A stretch of 64,000 nt of DNA from Tenggerimyces flavus (GTDB lineage Bacteria; Actinomycetota; Actinomycetes; Propionibacteriales; Actinopolymorphaceae): positions 1,922,001 to 1,986,000 of the forward strand of contig NZ_JAFBCM010000001.1 of the NCBI RefSeq assembly GCF_016907715.1. Reading direction: 5' to 3'. A program made the position numbers and the translations under genes. The notes under the pieces were generated by a model. The model worked only from the letters and a program-made list of their open reading frames with translations. It searched no databases and had not been told where the DNA came from. Below are positions 34,287 to 43,368 of this stretch, piece by piece. The stretch's first letter is position 1; the number at the start of each line of letters is the position of its first letter.

Positions 34287-35309
34287 TCACGCGGGTCCGG
34301 TGGACTCCCGGAGGACCAGACGGCATGGCAACGTGTGCAGTCCGTGTGTGAGCTGTCCCTCTATGGCGTCGAGCAGGTGGCGGCCGGCGACCTGTCCCAG
34401 TTCGTACAGGTTCATGTCGACCGTCGTCAGTGGTGGTCGGCAGCCCTCGGCCATCGGTGCCCAGTTGTCGAATCCGATCAGCGCCACGTCGTCGGGGATC
34501 CTTCTGCCCCGTTCTCTCAGCGTCTCCGCGACGCCGCGGGCGATCTGGTCGCTGCCGCAGAAGATCGCGTCGACGTCCGGCGCGGAACGGAGCAGGATGT
34601 CCGCGCCCTGGCGGCCCCACTGCTCGGTCCACTCGCCGAACAGGACCGAGCCGCCCGCGAACTCCAGCCCCTTGGCGGTCAGCACCTTCGAGGCGCCGTC
34701 GGCCCGTTGGCGCGCGGCTAGGAAGCTGTCCGGTCCGGTGATGTGGCCGATGGACGTACGTCCGGTCGCCAGCAGATGCTGAACGGCGAGCTCCCCGCCG
34801 CCCGCGTCGTCGGGGATCACCGACACGTCGTTCGGGTCGGCGGACTGGAGCATCGCGTACACGACGGGCACCGGCAGGTCGTGCCCGATGCTCGGCCGCG
34901 GCTCGATCCGGCGGCCGGTCACGATGATGCCGTCGACCCTTCGGGCCAGCAGCCGTTGCAGGTGGTGCCGTTCGCGGATCGGGTCGTCGCGCGTGTCGGC
35001 CATGAACACAGACACCTGGCCGGCGGACAGCGCGTCCTCGGCTCCGAGCAGCACCGGTATCGAGAACCGGCCGAAACTATCGCTCGTGATCAGGCCGACG
35101 GTGAACGTCCGGCCGGCGAGCAGGCCGCGCGCCAGGTCGTTCGGCCGGAAGCCCAGCTCCTGCGCGGCTGCCGCCACGCGCGCGCGGGTCGCGGCCTTCA
35201 GCTGGCCGCGACCGTTCAACGCCTTGGACGCCGTTCCCACCGAGACGCCGGCCTTGGCCGCGACGTCCCGGATCGTGGCGACGCGCCCGTCCGCGTACGA
35301 ATCCGACAA
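34287..35309 (-). CDS. LacI-family transcriptional regulator of the arabinoside operon
   Basis: 340 residues. The N-terminal helix-turn-helix ATIRDVAAKAGVSVGTASKA with the hinge helix (NGRGQLKAATRARV) is standard for LacI. The periplasmic-binding-like domain follows (TFTVGLITSDSFGRFSIPVL, FGEWTEQWG, AIFCGSDQIARGVAE, VALIGFDNWAPMAEGCRPPL, in part). The TTG at 35309 is chosen because GGAGGAAAAG lies just upstream; an upstream start would add 29 unrelated residues. It is divergent from the GH127-ABC-GH127 operon across a 351-base gap, so it is the likely sugar-responsive repressor of that operon. Confidence 0.86.
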   Translation of the reverse strand: MSDSYADGRVATIRDVAAKAGVSVGTASKALNGRGQLKAATRARVAAAAQELGFRPNDLARGLLAGRTFTVGLITSDSFGRFSIPVLLGAEDALSAGQVSVFMADTRDDPIRERHHLQRLLARRVDGIIVTGRRIEPRPSIGHDLPVPVVYAMLQSADPNDVSVIPDDAGGGELAVQHLLATGRTSIGHITGPDSFLAARQRADGASKVLTAKGLEFAGGSVLFGEWTEQWGRQGADILLRSAPDVDAIFCGSDQIARGVAETLRERGRRIPDDVALIGFDNWAPMAEGCRPPLTTVDMNLYELGQVAGRHLLDAIEGQLTHGLHTLPCRLVLRESTGPA

Positions 35310-35576
35310 CGCTTTTCCTCCTCGGAAACCACCGTCCGATCCGGCCCAGCCTAGGCCGTGTCGGGCAAAGATCGCCTGACGCGCGACACCCCACATCCCG
35401 TCTGGCCGCGGTGCACCTCGTCACCCATACAACCAGTATGAGTTCCTCCTGCACCACGCCCATACGGGCGCGGGGCGCCGCGCGACCCCTTCCTTCGGAA
35501 GGCCGGCGCTATTTGCCCGACACGGCCTGCCCCGCCCGCCAACGGCGCGGCCCGTTTCCGATCTCGGTCGCGGCCC

Positions 35577-35638
35577 TTGACGGTGGTGCCGTAGCGCTCC
35601 TAACGTGCCAGAAGGAAAACCTATTCCGAAAGTTTCCG
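35577..35638 (+). promoter_or_regulatory. Promoter and LacI-type operator of the GH127-ABC operon
   Basis: TTGACG (35577-35582), an 18-base spacer and TAACGT (35601-35606) form a plausible promoter. GAAAGTTTC at 35628-35636, within CGAAAGTTTCCG, is a perfect odd palindrome just after the expected start point and 24 bases before the ATG. Short GAAAnTTTC dyads are common targets of actinobacterial LacI regulators. The rest of the 351-base gap holds only a weak CATAC/GTATG dyad at 35426-35440. Confidence 0.5.
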
Positions 35639-35660
35639 AGCCCGCCGAGGGAGCTCGACG

Positions 35661-37523
35661 ATGACGACGGAAGCCCAGGTCAGCGGACCAGCCGTGCCCA
35701 CGAGCGAAGCCAAAGCCGCGCTCCGGCCGGTCGGGGTCCGAGACGTTCTTCTCACGGCCGGACCGCTGGCGCAGTGGCAGCGGCTGAACGAGCAGACCAG
35801 CATCCCGCTCGGGCTGAAGCAGCTCGAGGCCGCCGGCAACCTGCACAACCTCCGCCTCGCCGCCGGGACCGCCCAGGGCGAGTTCCGCGGGCCGCGGTTC
35901 ATGGACTCCGACGTCTACAAGCAGGTCGAGGCCGTGGCCTGGGCGCTTGCCGTGAACGCCGACGACGACCTCACCGCGTTCGTCGACGAGGTCGGCTCTC
36001 TCCTGGAGAAAGCCCAACGGGACAATGGCTATCTCAACTCCTACTACCAGGTGGTCAAGCCGGACGAGGTGTACGACCACCTCGAGTACAGCCACGAGAT
36101 GTACTGCGCCGGGCACCTCATCCAGGCCGCGGTCGCGGCCGCCCGCGTCGGTGCCGGCGCCAAGCTGCTCGAGGTCGCTCGTCGGTTCGCCGACCACCTC
36201 GTCGACGAGTTCCTCACCCGGGACAACCCCGGCATCGACGGCCATCCCGAGATCGAGACCGCGCTGGTCGAGCTGTACCGCCTCACCGGCCACCAGCCGT
36301 ACCTTTCCCTTGCCAGCAAGCTGATCGACGACCGCGGCAAGGGCGCGATCGTCAGCAGCGGCATGGGTGCGCACTACCTGCAGGACCACCTGCCCGTACG
36401 CGACGCGGACACCGCGATCGGGCACGCCGTCCGCCAGCTCTATCTCGACGCCGGTGTCGTCGACGTCTACCTCGAGAACGGCGACGAGTCCCTGCTGGAG
36501 TGCTCGGTTCGGCGCTGGGAGGACATGGTCGCGCGGAAGACCTACCTCACCGGCGCGCTGGGATCGCGGCACTCGCACGAGGCGTTCGGCGACCGGTACG
36601 AGCTGCCGCCGGACCGTGCGTACGCGGAGACGTGTGCCGCGATCGCCAGCATCCACTGGAGTTGGCGGCTGCTGCTCGCGACCGGCGAGGCTCGGTACGC
36701 CGACCTGATCGAACGCACGCTGTACAACGCGTTCGCCGGTTCGACCTCGGCGGACGGCGAGCGGTTCTTCTACGTCAACCCGCTGCAGCGTCGCGCCGAT
36801 CACCTGGAGGGCGACGACCCTGGCCGCCGCAATCCCTGGTTCTCCTGTGCGTGCTGCCCGCCGAACATCATGCGGCTGGTCGCGACGTTCGGCCACTACG
36901 TCGCGACGACCTCCGATGCCGGCGTCCAGCTGCACCAGTTCGTTCCCGGCACCGTCCAGGCCGGCGCCGCCAAGTTCAGCGTCGAGACCGACTACCCGTG
37001 GAACGGGACGGTCCGCATCCGGATCGACGAGACGCCCGACGACGAGTGGACGCTCGCCGTGCGCATCCCGCAGTGGGACAGCGCGAACGACGCCGGGACG
37101 TACCGTACGTTCACCCGCGCCTGGAAGCCCGGCGACGAGATCACCGTCGAGCTCGACCTCGCGCCGCGTCTCGTCCATCCGCACCGCCGGATCGACGCCG
37201 TTCGTGGCTCGGTGGCGATGGAACGTGGTCCGCTCGTCTACTGCTTCGAGCAGGTCGACCAGTCCGCCGATGTCGAGGACCTCGTTCTCGCGCCGGACGC
37301 CGAGCTGCGCGTCAGGGACGCCGAAGATCTCGCTGGTGTTGGCCGAACGGTCCTCATCGAAGCGAACGCAGGCAAGCTCCAGCACGAGGACAGTGCTTGG
37401 CCGTACTCCACGTCGCGCAACGACGGCTTGACAGCTGAGCCCGTCACCGCGACTGCGATCCCGTACTTCCAGTGGGACAACCGCGACGGGCGCGCCATGA
37501 GGGTGTGGCTGCCGCTCGCGTGA
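35661..37523 (+). CDS. GH127 (DUF1680) beta-L-arabinofuranosidase, cytoplasmic
   Basis: 620 residues, no signal peptide. The (alpha/alpha)6 domain covers about residues 40-420 and a beta-sandwich the rest. The zinc and nucleophile set of GH127 is present: E323 and C325 in AYAETCAAIAS, and C398 and C399 in the SCACCPPN motif, with nearly the spacing known for the Bifidobacterium enzyme. GGNLHNLRLAAG-like and YQVVKPDEVYDHLEYSHEMYC segments (in part) are also typical. It removes beta-linked L-arabinofuranose from imported oligosaccharides. It is the first gene of an operon with an ABC importer and a second GH127-like gene, opposite its LacI regulator. Confidence 0.88.
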   Translation: MTTEAQVSGPAVPTSEAKAALRPVGVRDVLLTAGPLAQWQRLNEQTSIPLGLKQLEAAGNLHNLRLAAGTAQGEFRGPRFMDSDVYKQVEAVAWALAVNADDDLTAFVDEVGSLLEKAQRDNGYLNSYYQVVKPDEVYDHLEYSHEMYCAGHLIQAAVAAARVGAGAKLLEVARRFADHLVDEFLTRDNPGIDGHPEIETALVELYRLTGHQPYLSLASKLIDDRGKGAIVSSGMGAHYLQDHLPVRDADTAIGHAVRQLYLDAGVVDVYLENGDESLLECSVRRWEDMVARKTYLTGALGSRHSHEAFGDRYELPPDRAYAETCAAIASIHWSWRLLLATGEARYADLIERTLYNAFAGSTSADGERFFYVNPLQRRADHLEGDDPGRRNPWFSCACCPPNIMRLVATFGHYVATTSDAGVQLHQFVPGTVQAGAAKFSVETDYPWNGTVRIRIDETPDDEWTLAVRIPQWDSANDAGTYRTFTRAWKPGDEITVELDLAPRLVHPHRRIDAVRGSVAMERGPLVYCFEQVDQSADVEDLVLAPDAELRVRDAEDLAGVGRTVLIEANAGKLQHEDSAWPYSTSRNDGLTAEPVTATAIPYFQWDNRDGRAMRVWLPLA

Positions 37524-37533
37524 GGAGGTCGTC

Positions 37534-38904
37534 ATGGTGAACCGACGTGACCTGCTCCGGCTGGGCGGCCTCGCCGCCCTCGGCGCCACCGCCGCGCCGC
37601 TGCTGTCCGCCTGCTCGGGTGGCGGTGGTGGGTCTGGTGGTGGCACCGAGCTGCAGTTCATGTACTGGGGTTCGACGTTCGAGCAGAAGGCCATCAACGC
37701 CATGCTCGACAAGTTCGAGGAGGCGAACGAGGGCAGCACGGTCCGGCCGCTGTACACGCCGGAGGAGTACGACACGAAGATGAACACGCTGGTCGCGAGC
37801 AACCGCCCGCCGGACGTGGCGTACATGGGCTCGGCGATCGGGTATCGCCTTGCCGATCAGGGGAAACTCGTTAACCTGTTCGACCACTTCGACAAGTACC
37901 CGGGGCTCGCGGAGCGCCTGCCCGGCACGTACTTCTGGTACGGCAAGGACAAGACGTTCGGCACGCAGACCGCCAACGAGGTCATGCTGCTCTGGTACAA
38001 CAAGAAGTCGCTCGACGACGCAGGCGTGGAGCATCCGCCGGCTTCGGCGGACAAGGCGTGGACGTGGGACCAGCTGGTCGAGAACGCGCACAAGCTGACC
38101 GTCGACCAGAAGGGCAAGCACCCCGACGAGTCGGGCTTCGATCCCAAGCAGATCAAGCAGTTCGGCGTCAGCGTCAACATCGAGTTCCCCGGCATGTGGT
38201 ACGGGCTGCTGCGCAGCAACGGGGTCGACGTCGTCGACGAGGCCGGGAAGAAGTGCCTGCTGGACACGCCCGAGGCGATCGAGGTCTTCCAGAACCTGCA
38301 GGACCTGATCTACAAGTACCACGTCGCGCCCACGCCCGCCCAGACTGGCGGCGACAGCGCGCCGCCGTCGAACGTGCAGCTGCAGACGCGCAGGATCGCG
38401 ATGGTGTTCGACGGACAGTGGATCCTGCTCGACATGTCGCAGAGCGACCTCGACTACGGCATCGGCGTGCTGCCGACGTACGACGAGCCGATGACCGCCT
38501 CGATGGGCGGGGCGTCGGTGATCTTCTCCGACAGCAAGTTCCCGGAGGAGGCCGTCGAGCTGTTCATGTTCCACAACGACCCCGCTCACGTCGACCTGTA
38601 CTCGAACGGGCTCTGGATGCCGTTGGAGCGCAAGTACTACACCGAGCCGGAGTTCATCGCGAAGTGGGCGGAGAACGACGTCCATCCACCGGAGTTCAAG
38701 ACCGCGGTGATCGACTACACGGTCGACAACTCCGCGGCGGTGTTCAGCCAGCGGTTGAAGAACATGGACAAGATCGACACGATCCTCACCCCCGCGCTGC
38801 AACAGATCCAGACCGGCAAGCGCCCGGCGGCCGACGTGCTGAAGGAGCTGACACCGAAGATCGACAAGCTCCTGCTGGGCTGGAACCCGACGCAGGAGCT
38901 GTGA
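37534..38904 (+). CDS. Sugar ABC transporter substrate-binding lipoprotein of the arabinoside operon
   Basis: 456 residues. Leader NRRDLLRLGGLAALG joins a twin-arginine signal to the lipobox LSAC, so a membrane-anchored extracellular protein. A glycine/serine linker follows the lipid cysteine. The mature protein has family 1 binding-protein features: LQFMYWGSTFEQKAINAML, RPPDVAYMGSAIGYRLADQG and ASVIFSDSKFPEEAVELFMF (in part). ATG with GAGGAGG upstream, ten bases after the GH127 stop. With the two permeases it imports the substrate of the neighbouring hydrolases, probably a beta-arabino-oligosaccharide (inference). Confidence 0.88.
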   Translation: MVNRRDLLRLGGLAALGATAAPLLSACSGGGGGSGGGTELQFMYWGSTFEQKAINAMLDKFEEANEGSTVRPLYTPEEYDTKMNTLVASNRPPDVAYMGSAIGYRLADQGKLVNLFDHFDKYPGLAERLPGTYFWYGKDKTFGTQTANEVMLLWYNKKSLDDAGVEHPPASADKAWTWDQLVENAHKLTVDQKGKHPDESGFDPKQIKQFGVSVNIEFPGMWYGLLRSNGVDVVDEAGKKCLLDTPEAIEVFQNLQDLIYKYHVAPTPAQTGGDSAPPSNVQLQTRRIAMVFDGQWILLDMSQSDLDYGIGVLPTYDEPMTASMGGASVIFSDSKFPEEAVELFMFHNDPAHVDLYSNGLWMPLERKYYTEPEFIAKWAENDVHPPEFKTAVIDYTVDNSAAVFSQRLKNMDKIDTILTPALQQIQTGKRPAADVLKELTPKIDKLLLGWNPTQEL

Positions 38905-38927
38905 CGATCGGCGAGAGGAGCGCGCCC

Positions 38928-39836
38928 ATGGTGACCCGCCAACGGCTGTCTGGCCAGACCAGGCTGGAGCGCAGGTGGGGCATTCTCATGGCGCTGCCCG
39001 CGATCCTCGGCTTCGTCATCTTCACGATCGGGCCGATGCTGGCGTCGTTCTTCTTCAGTCTGACCGAGTGGACGATCGGTGCCAGCCCGAAGTTCGTGGG
39101 CGCCGACAACTACGAACGGCTGGTTGGCGACGAGCTGTTCTGGAAGTCCCTCAGCGTCACGACGTACTACACGCTCGGCTCCGTTCCGCTGATCCTCATC
39201 GTCGGGTTCTTCCTTGCCCTGTTGCTGAACCAGCGCGTCCGCGGACTCTCGTTCTGGCGCACGATCTACTACGTGCCGACCCTCGTCCCCGCAATCGCGA
39301 ACGCGATTCTCTGGCTCTGGATCTTCAACCCGGACTTCGGCCTGCTCAACTCGGCCCTCCGCCAGGGCGGCCTCCCCACCTCGCAGTGGATCTACAGCGA
39401 GACAGCCGTCATCCCGTCGCTCGTCATCATGAGCACCTGGGGCTTCGGTAACGCGATGGTGATCTTCCTCGCCGGCCTGCAGGGCGTCCCGAGACACCTG
39501 TACGAGGCGGTCTCGATCGACGGCGGCGGCACCTGGGCGCGGTTCCGGTTCGTCACGCTGCCGATGATGACGCCGACGATCTTCTACAACCTCGTGGTCG
39601 GCGTGATCGGCACGTTCCAGGTCTTCAACCAGGCTTACGTGATGACGCAGGGCGGCCCGAACAACGCCAGCCTGTTCTACATCTTCTACCTCTACCGCAC
39701 CGCCTTCACCGAGAGCGAGATGGGCTACGCGAGCGCGCTGGCGTGGGTGCTGTTCATGGTGATCATGGTGGTCACGTTCCTGCTGTTCCAGAACGCCAGA
39801 CGTTGGGTCTACTACGAGATGGCGGGCGCCCGATGA
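38928..39836 (+). CDS. Sugar ABC transporter permease 1 of the arabinoside operon
   Basis: 302 residues, six membrane segments. The ATG follows GAGAGGAG. GILMALPAILGFVIFTIGPM is the first segment, and YEAVSIDGGGTWARFRFVTLPMM (in part) the EAA-type loop that docks the ATPase. Its stop shares ATGA with the second permease. MalF/UgpA-type order (binding protein, permease 1, permease 2) is kept and no ATPase gene is present. Confidence 0.88.
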   Translation: MVTRQRLSGQTRLERRWGILMALPAILGFVIFTIGPMLASFFFSLTEWTIGASPKFVGADNYERLVGDELFWKSLSVTTYYTLGSVPLILIVGFFLALLLNQRVRGLSFWRTIYYVPTLVPAIANAILWLWIFNPDFGLLNSALRQGGLPTSQWIYSETAVIPSLVIMSTWGFGNAMVIFLAGLQGVPRHLYEAVSIDGGGTWARFRFVTLPMMTPTIFYNLVVGVIGTFQVFNQAYVMTQGGPNNASLFYIFYLYRTAFTESEMGYASALAWVLFMVIMVVTFLLFQNARRWVYYEMAGAR

Positions 39837-40747
39837 GCGCGCAGACCGCGACCACGCCACGCGGCGGAAGAGTCGCACCGACCGCCGGTCTCGGCAACCC
39901 GAGGAACGCGCAGCGCAAGCGAGCCGGTCGGATCCTGCTCTACGCGGCGCTGGTTGTCGGCGCGATCCCGACCGTCGTCCCGTTCGTGTGGTTGATCCGC
40001 AGCGCGCTGATGACCGACAACCAGATCTTCATCGCGCCACCGGAGTGGATCCCCAGCCCGTTCGCCTGGACGAACTTTCCCGAGGCCCTCACCGCCCAGC
40101 CGTTCCTGGCGTACTTCATCAACACGATGGTGATCGAGGTCGTCGTCGTGCTGGGTACGGTCCTCACCTGCTCGATCGCCGCGTTCAGCTTCGCCAGACT
40201 GCGCTGGCGCGGCCGCAACCTGGTGTTCGGGATCCTGCTGACGAGCGTGATGCTGCCGTACGCGGTGACGCTGATCCCGACGTTCGTCATGTGGCGCGAG
40301 CTCGGCGCGCTCAACACGATCGCCCCGCTCACCGTTCCCGCGTGGTTCGCCGGGGCTGGCGGCGGGGTGTTCAACGTGTTCCTGCTGCGACAGTTCTTCC
40401 TCACGATCCCGTTCGAGCTCGACGAGGCCGCGTACATCGACGGCGCGTCGCCGTGGAAGGTGTTCTGGACGATCGTGCTGCCGCTGTCGAGGCCGGCCCT
40501 GATCGTCGTCACGATCTTCACCTTCATCGGCGTGTGGAACGACTTCCTCGGCCCGCTGCTCTACCTGAACGACGAGAGCAAGTACACGCTCGCGCTCGGA
40601 CTGGCGTCGTTCCAGAGCGTCTACACCGCGCAATGGGGCTACTTGATGGCGGCGTCGGCGGCGGTGATCGCGCCGATCATCGCGCTGTTCTTCTTCCTGC
40701 AGCGCTACTTCATCGAAGGAGTCACGCTGACCGGCATCAAGAACTGA
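39833..40747 (+). CDS. Sugar ABC transporter permease 2 of the arabinoside operon
   Basis: 304 residues, six membrane segments and a long basic N-terminus of about 30 residues. The ATG overlaps the previous stop by four bases. The coupling loop is seen in DEAAYIDGASPWKVFWTIVLPLSRPA (in part), and the C-terminus ends with RYFIEGVTLTGIKN, the standard MalG-type end. It completes the importer. Confidence 0.88.
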   Translation: MSAQTATTPRGGRVAPTAGLGNPRNAQRKRAGRILLYAALVVGAIPTVVPFVWLIRSALMTDNQIFIAPPEWIPSPFAWTNFPEALTAQPFLAYFINTMVIEVVVVLGTVLTCSIAAFSFARLRWRGRNLVFGILLTSVMLPYAVTLIPTFVMWRELGALNTIAPLTVPAWFAGAGGGVFNVFLLRQFFLTIPFELDEAAYIDGASPWKVFWTIVLPLSRPALIVVTIFTFIGVWNDFLGPLLYLNDESKYTLALGLASFQSVYTAQWGYLMAASAAVIAPIIALFFFLQRYFIEGVTLTGIKN

Positions 40748-40767
40748 CGCGCAGACACGGGGGAGCC

Positions 40768-43272
40768 ATGGAACGTAGGGCATTCTTGGGCAGTGGGATC
40801 GCTGCCATAGCAGGAGGAATCGTCTTGTCGCAGACTCGGCCGGCGCTCGGCACCAGCTCCACGGACGCGCCCAGTCGCGCACCACTCGCGCCGGTTGCGC
40901 TCGGCGCCGGCTCCACGTACGTGCCCCACCGCGCACCGCTGGCGCCGGCGGCGTTCGCCAAGCTGCCGCCGGGCAGCATCAAGCCGCGCGGCTGGCTCCG
41001 TCAGCAACTCGAGCTCCAGCTGGAGGGGCTGAACGGGCGGCTGCCGGACCTCTCTGACTACCTGGTCTACGAGACGAACGGCTGGGTCGACTCGGACAAG
41101 GCGGCTTGGGAGGAACTGCCGTACTGGCTGCGAGGCTTCGGCAACCTCGGGTATGCGACCGGCGACGAACGCGTGTTGGCGCTGACCCGCAAGTGGGTCG
41201 AGGGAATCCTCGCGACGCTGGCGCCCGATGGCTTCTTCGGCCCCTCGCGGCTGCGGACGTCGCTCGAGGGCGGACCGGACTTCTGGCCGCACATGCCGTT
41301 GCTGAACGTGCTGCGCTCGTTCGCCGAATACCACGACGACGACCGCATCGTCGCGTTCCTCACGAGCTACTTCCGCTTCCAGAACGCCCAGCCCGCCGAG
41401 GTGTTCGGGCGCAGCTGGGGCTCGTTCCGCTGCGGCGACAACCTCGACAGCATTTTCTGGCTCTACAACCGGACCGGCGACGCGTGGCTGCTCGACCTGG
41501 CCCGGAAGGTCCACGAGGGCTCGGCCGACTACGTCAGCGGGATCCCGAACTGGCACAACGTCAACCTGGCGCAGGGATTCCGCGAGCCCTTGCAGTACGG
41601 CGTTCTCGCGTCGGATCCCGCGCTGCGTGCGGCGACGTACCGCAACTACGACACGATCATGCGGCAGTACGGGCAGTTCCCGGGCGGCGGCTTCGCTGGT
41701 GACGAGAACTCGCGGCCGGGGTACGACGATCCGCGGCAGGGCTTCGAGACGTGCGGGATCGTCGAGTTCATGCACTCGTTCGAGCTGCTGACTCGCCTCA
41801 CCGGCGATCCGGTGTGGGCGGATCGGTGTGAGGAGCTCGCGTTCAACTCGCTGCCGGCGTCGCTCGATCCGGACGGGAAGCTGATCCACTACGTCACCTG
41901 CGCGAACTGCGTGCAGCTGGACGACGCGTTGAAGACGCGCGGTCAGTTCGAGAACTATTTCCCCTTGCTGGCTTACCTTCCGGGCATCCACAACGAGCCG
42001 GTGGCGTACCGGTGCTGCCCGCACAACTACGGGATGGGCTGGCCGTACTTCGCCGAGGAGCTGTGGCTGTCGACGCCGGACGGCGGGCTGTGCGCGTCGA
42101 TGTACGCGGCGTCGGAGGTGTCGGCTGTCGTTGCCGACGGGGTGTCGGTGCGGGTCGTGGCGGACACTGACTACCCGTTCCTGGAGACCGTCGACCTCGT
42201 GATCACGCCGTCGCGGGAGGTGGAGTTCCCACTGTGGTTGAGGATTCCGGGGTGGTGCTCCGAGGCATCGGTGCGCGTCAATGGCGCTGAGGTGTCGGTC
42301 GATGCTGCCGCGGGGTCGTACGCACGCGTTGTGCGGACGTGGGCGCCCGGCGACCGGGTGAGCCTGCGGCTGCCGATGAGTACGTCGGTGCGGACGTGGG
42401 CCGCGCAGGGCGACGCGGTGTCGGTGGATCGCGGGCCGCTGACGTACTCGCTGGCGATCGCTGAGCGGTGGGAGTCGTACGCGGGCACCGAGCCGACGCC
42501 GGGGCTGCAGGTGTTTCCGGAGTCGCCGTGGAACTACGGGCTCGCGCTGGCTTCTGGTCCGGAGGCTGGGCGTGGTGTGCGGGTGCGGCAGCGTCGGCGG
42601 TCGACCGAGGGCGTCAACCCGTTCACACCGGCGGGAACGCCTGTGGAACTGTCCGTGCGGGCGCGGCTTCTCCCTGGCTGGCAGGCGGATCCGGAGGGCG
42701 TCGTTCGACCGCTGCAGCAGTCGCCGGCGTTGTCGACCGAGCCGGAGACCGAGGTGAGGCTGATCCCGATGGGCGCGGCGCGGCTGCGGATCACGACGTT
42801 CCCGCGACTGGGCCCCGATGGGGTCGAGTGGCGGGTGCCCGACCTCGCGACGGCGTCACACTGCTGGCGCGGCGACTCGGTGGACGCGTTGAACGACGGG
42901 GTGGAGCCGTCGTCGTCGAACGACCACACGATCCCGCGGCTGACCTGGTGGGACCACGTCGGAACGGCCGAGTGGGTGCAGTACTCCTTCGCCACGCCAC
43001 GTTCGGTGTCCGGCGTGTCCGTCTACTGGTTCGACGACACCGGCCTCGGCGCGTGCCGAGTCCCAGCCAGCTGGCGCGTGCTCTCCTTGGCGGACGACTC
43101 GTGGGTGTCAGTGACGGGCGCTTCGGCGTACGGCGTGGACAGGGACCGCTACAACGAGGTGACCTTCGACCAGGTGACAACGTCGGGGTTGCGCCTCGAG
43201 GTCCAGCTCCAACCCAACGTCTCCGGCGGCATCCTCGAATGGAAGCTCGACCCGCCGCCCCTGGGCCAATGA
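40768..43272 (+). CDS. Exported GH127-like glycosidase with C-terminal discoidin-like domain
   Basis: 834 residues from an ATG after GGGGGAG. ERRAFLGSGIAAIAGGIVL is a twin-arginine-type signal. Residues 27-44 and 45-62 are a tandem 18-residue duplication (each ends in RAPLAPVA or RAPLAPAA). The DUF1680 catalytic region follows at about 65-600. E327 and C329 in GFETCGIVEF and C416 and C417 in YRCCPHN match the GH127 metal/nucleophile set. The last 150 residues (WVQYSFATPRSVSGVSVYWF, LRLEVQLQPNVSGGILEWKL) look like an F5/8 discoidin sugar-binding module. It probably frees arabinose from polymer or glycoprotein outside the cell, feeding the importer. The stop codon lies inside the palindrome at 43263. 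Confidence 0.83.
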   Translation: MERRAFLGSGIAAIAGGIVLSQTRPALGTSSTDAPSRAPLAPVALGAGSTYVPHRAPLAPAAFAKLPPGSIKPRGWLRQQLELQLEGLNGRLPDLSDYLVYETNGWVDSDKAAWEELPYWLRGFGNLGYATGDERVLALTRKWVEGILATLAPDGFFGPSRLRTSLEGGPDFWPHMPLLNVLRSFAEYHDDDRIVAFLTSYFRFQNAQPAEVFGRSWGSFRCGDNLDSIFWLYNRTGDAWLLDLARKVHEGSADYVSGIPNWHNVNLAQGFREPLQYGVLASDPALRAATYRNYDTIMRQYGQFPGGGFAGDENSRPGYDDPRQGFETCGIVEFMHSFELLTRLTGDPVWADRCEELAFNSLPASLDPDGKLIHYVTCANCVQLDDALKTRGQFENYFPLLAYLPGIHNEPVAYRCCPHNYGMGWPYFAEELWLSTPDGGLCASMYAASEVSAVVADGVSVRVVADTDYPFLETVDLVITPSREVEFPLWLRIPGWCSEASVRVNGAEVSVDAAAGSYARVVRTWAPGDRVSLRLPMSTSVRTWAAQGDAVSVDRGPLTYSLAIAERWESYAGTEPTPGLQVFPESPWNYGLALASGPEAGRGVRVRQRRRSTEGVNPFTPAGTPVELSVRARLLPGWQADPEGVVRPLQQSPALSTEPETEVRLIPMGAARLRITTFPRLGPDGVEWRVPDLATASHCWRGDSVDALNDGVEPSSSNDHTIPRLTWWDHVGTAEWVQYSFATPRSVSGVSVYWFDDTGLGACRVPASWRVLSLADDSWVSVTGASAYGVDRDRYNEVTFDQVTTSGLRLEVQLQPNVSGGILEWKLDPPPLGQ

Positions 43273-43350
43273 TCATGTAAACATGATCATTTGGCCGCTC
43301 TACGTGGGGTAGACGCCGTGTGAAGTTCCCATTCGCCGTGTAAACCTGAT
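43263..43350. repeat. Palindromic repeat, TGATCATGT family, between convergent genes
   Basis: AATGATCATGT, AA, ACATGATCATT at 43268-43291 form the stem, extended by GGCC on both sides with one bulged T. TACGTGGGGTAGACGCC follows, matching the flank of the 60224 copy. A half-copy (GTGTAAACCTGATCATCGG) sits at about 43338-43356. The stop codon of the exported GH127 gene lies within the left arm. Likely a bidirectional terminator. Confidence 0.7.
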
Positions 43351-43368
43351 CATCGGCGGGCAGGCCGG

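Noticed and set aside
35426-35440. CATAC-AACCA-GTATG as the main LacI operator
   Set aside because: Arms are only five bases, it is far from the promoter elements, and the GAAAGTTTC site fits position and family preference better.
35421-37826. An 801-codon open frame antisense to the GH127 gene
   Set aside because: The opposite strand encodes GH127 with all catalytic residues. The antisense product has no recognisable domain.
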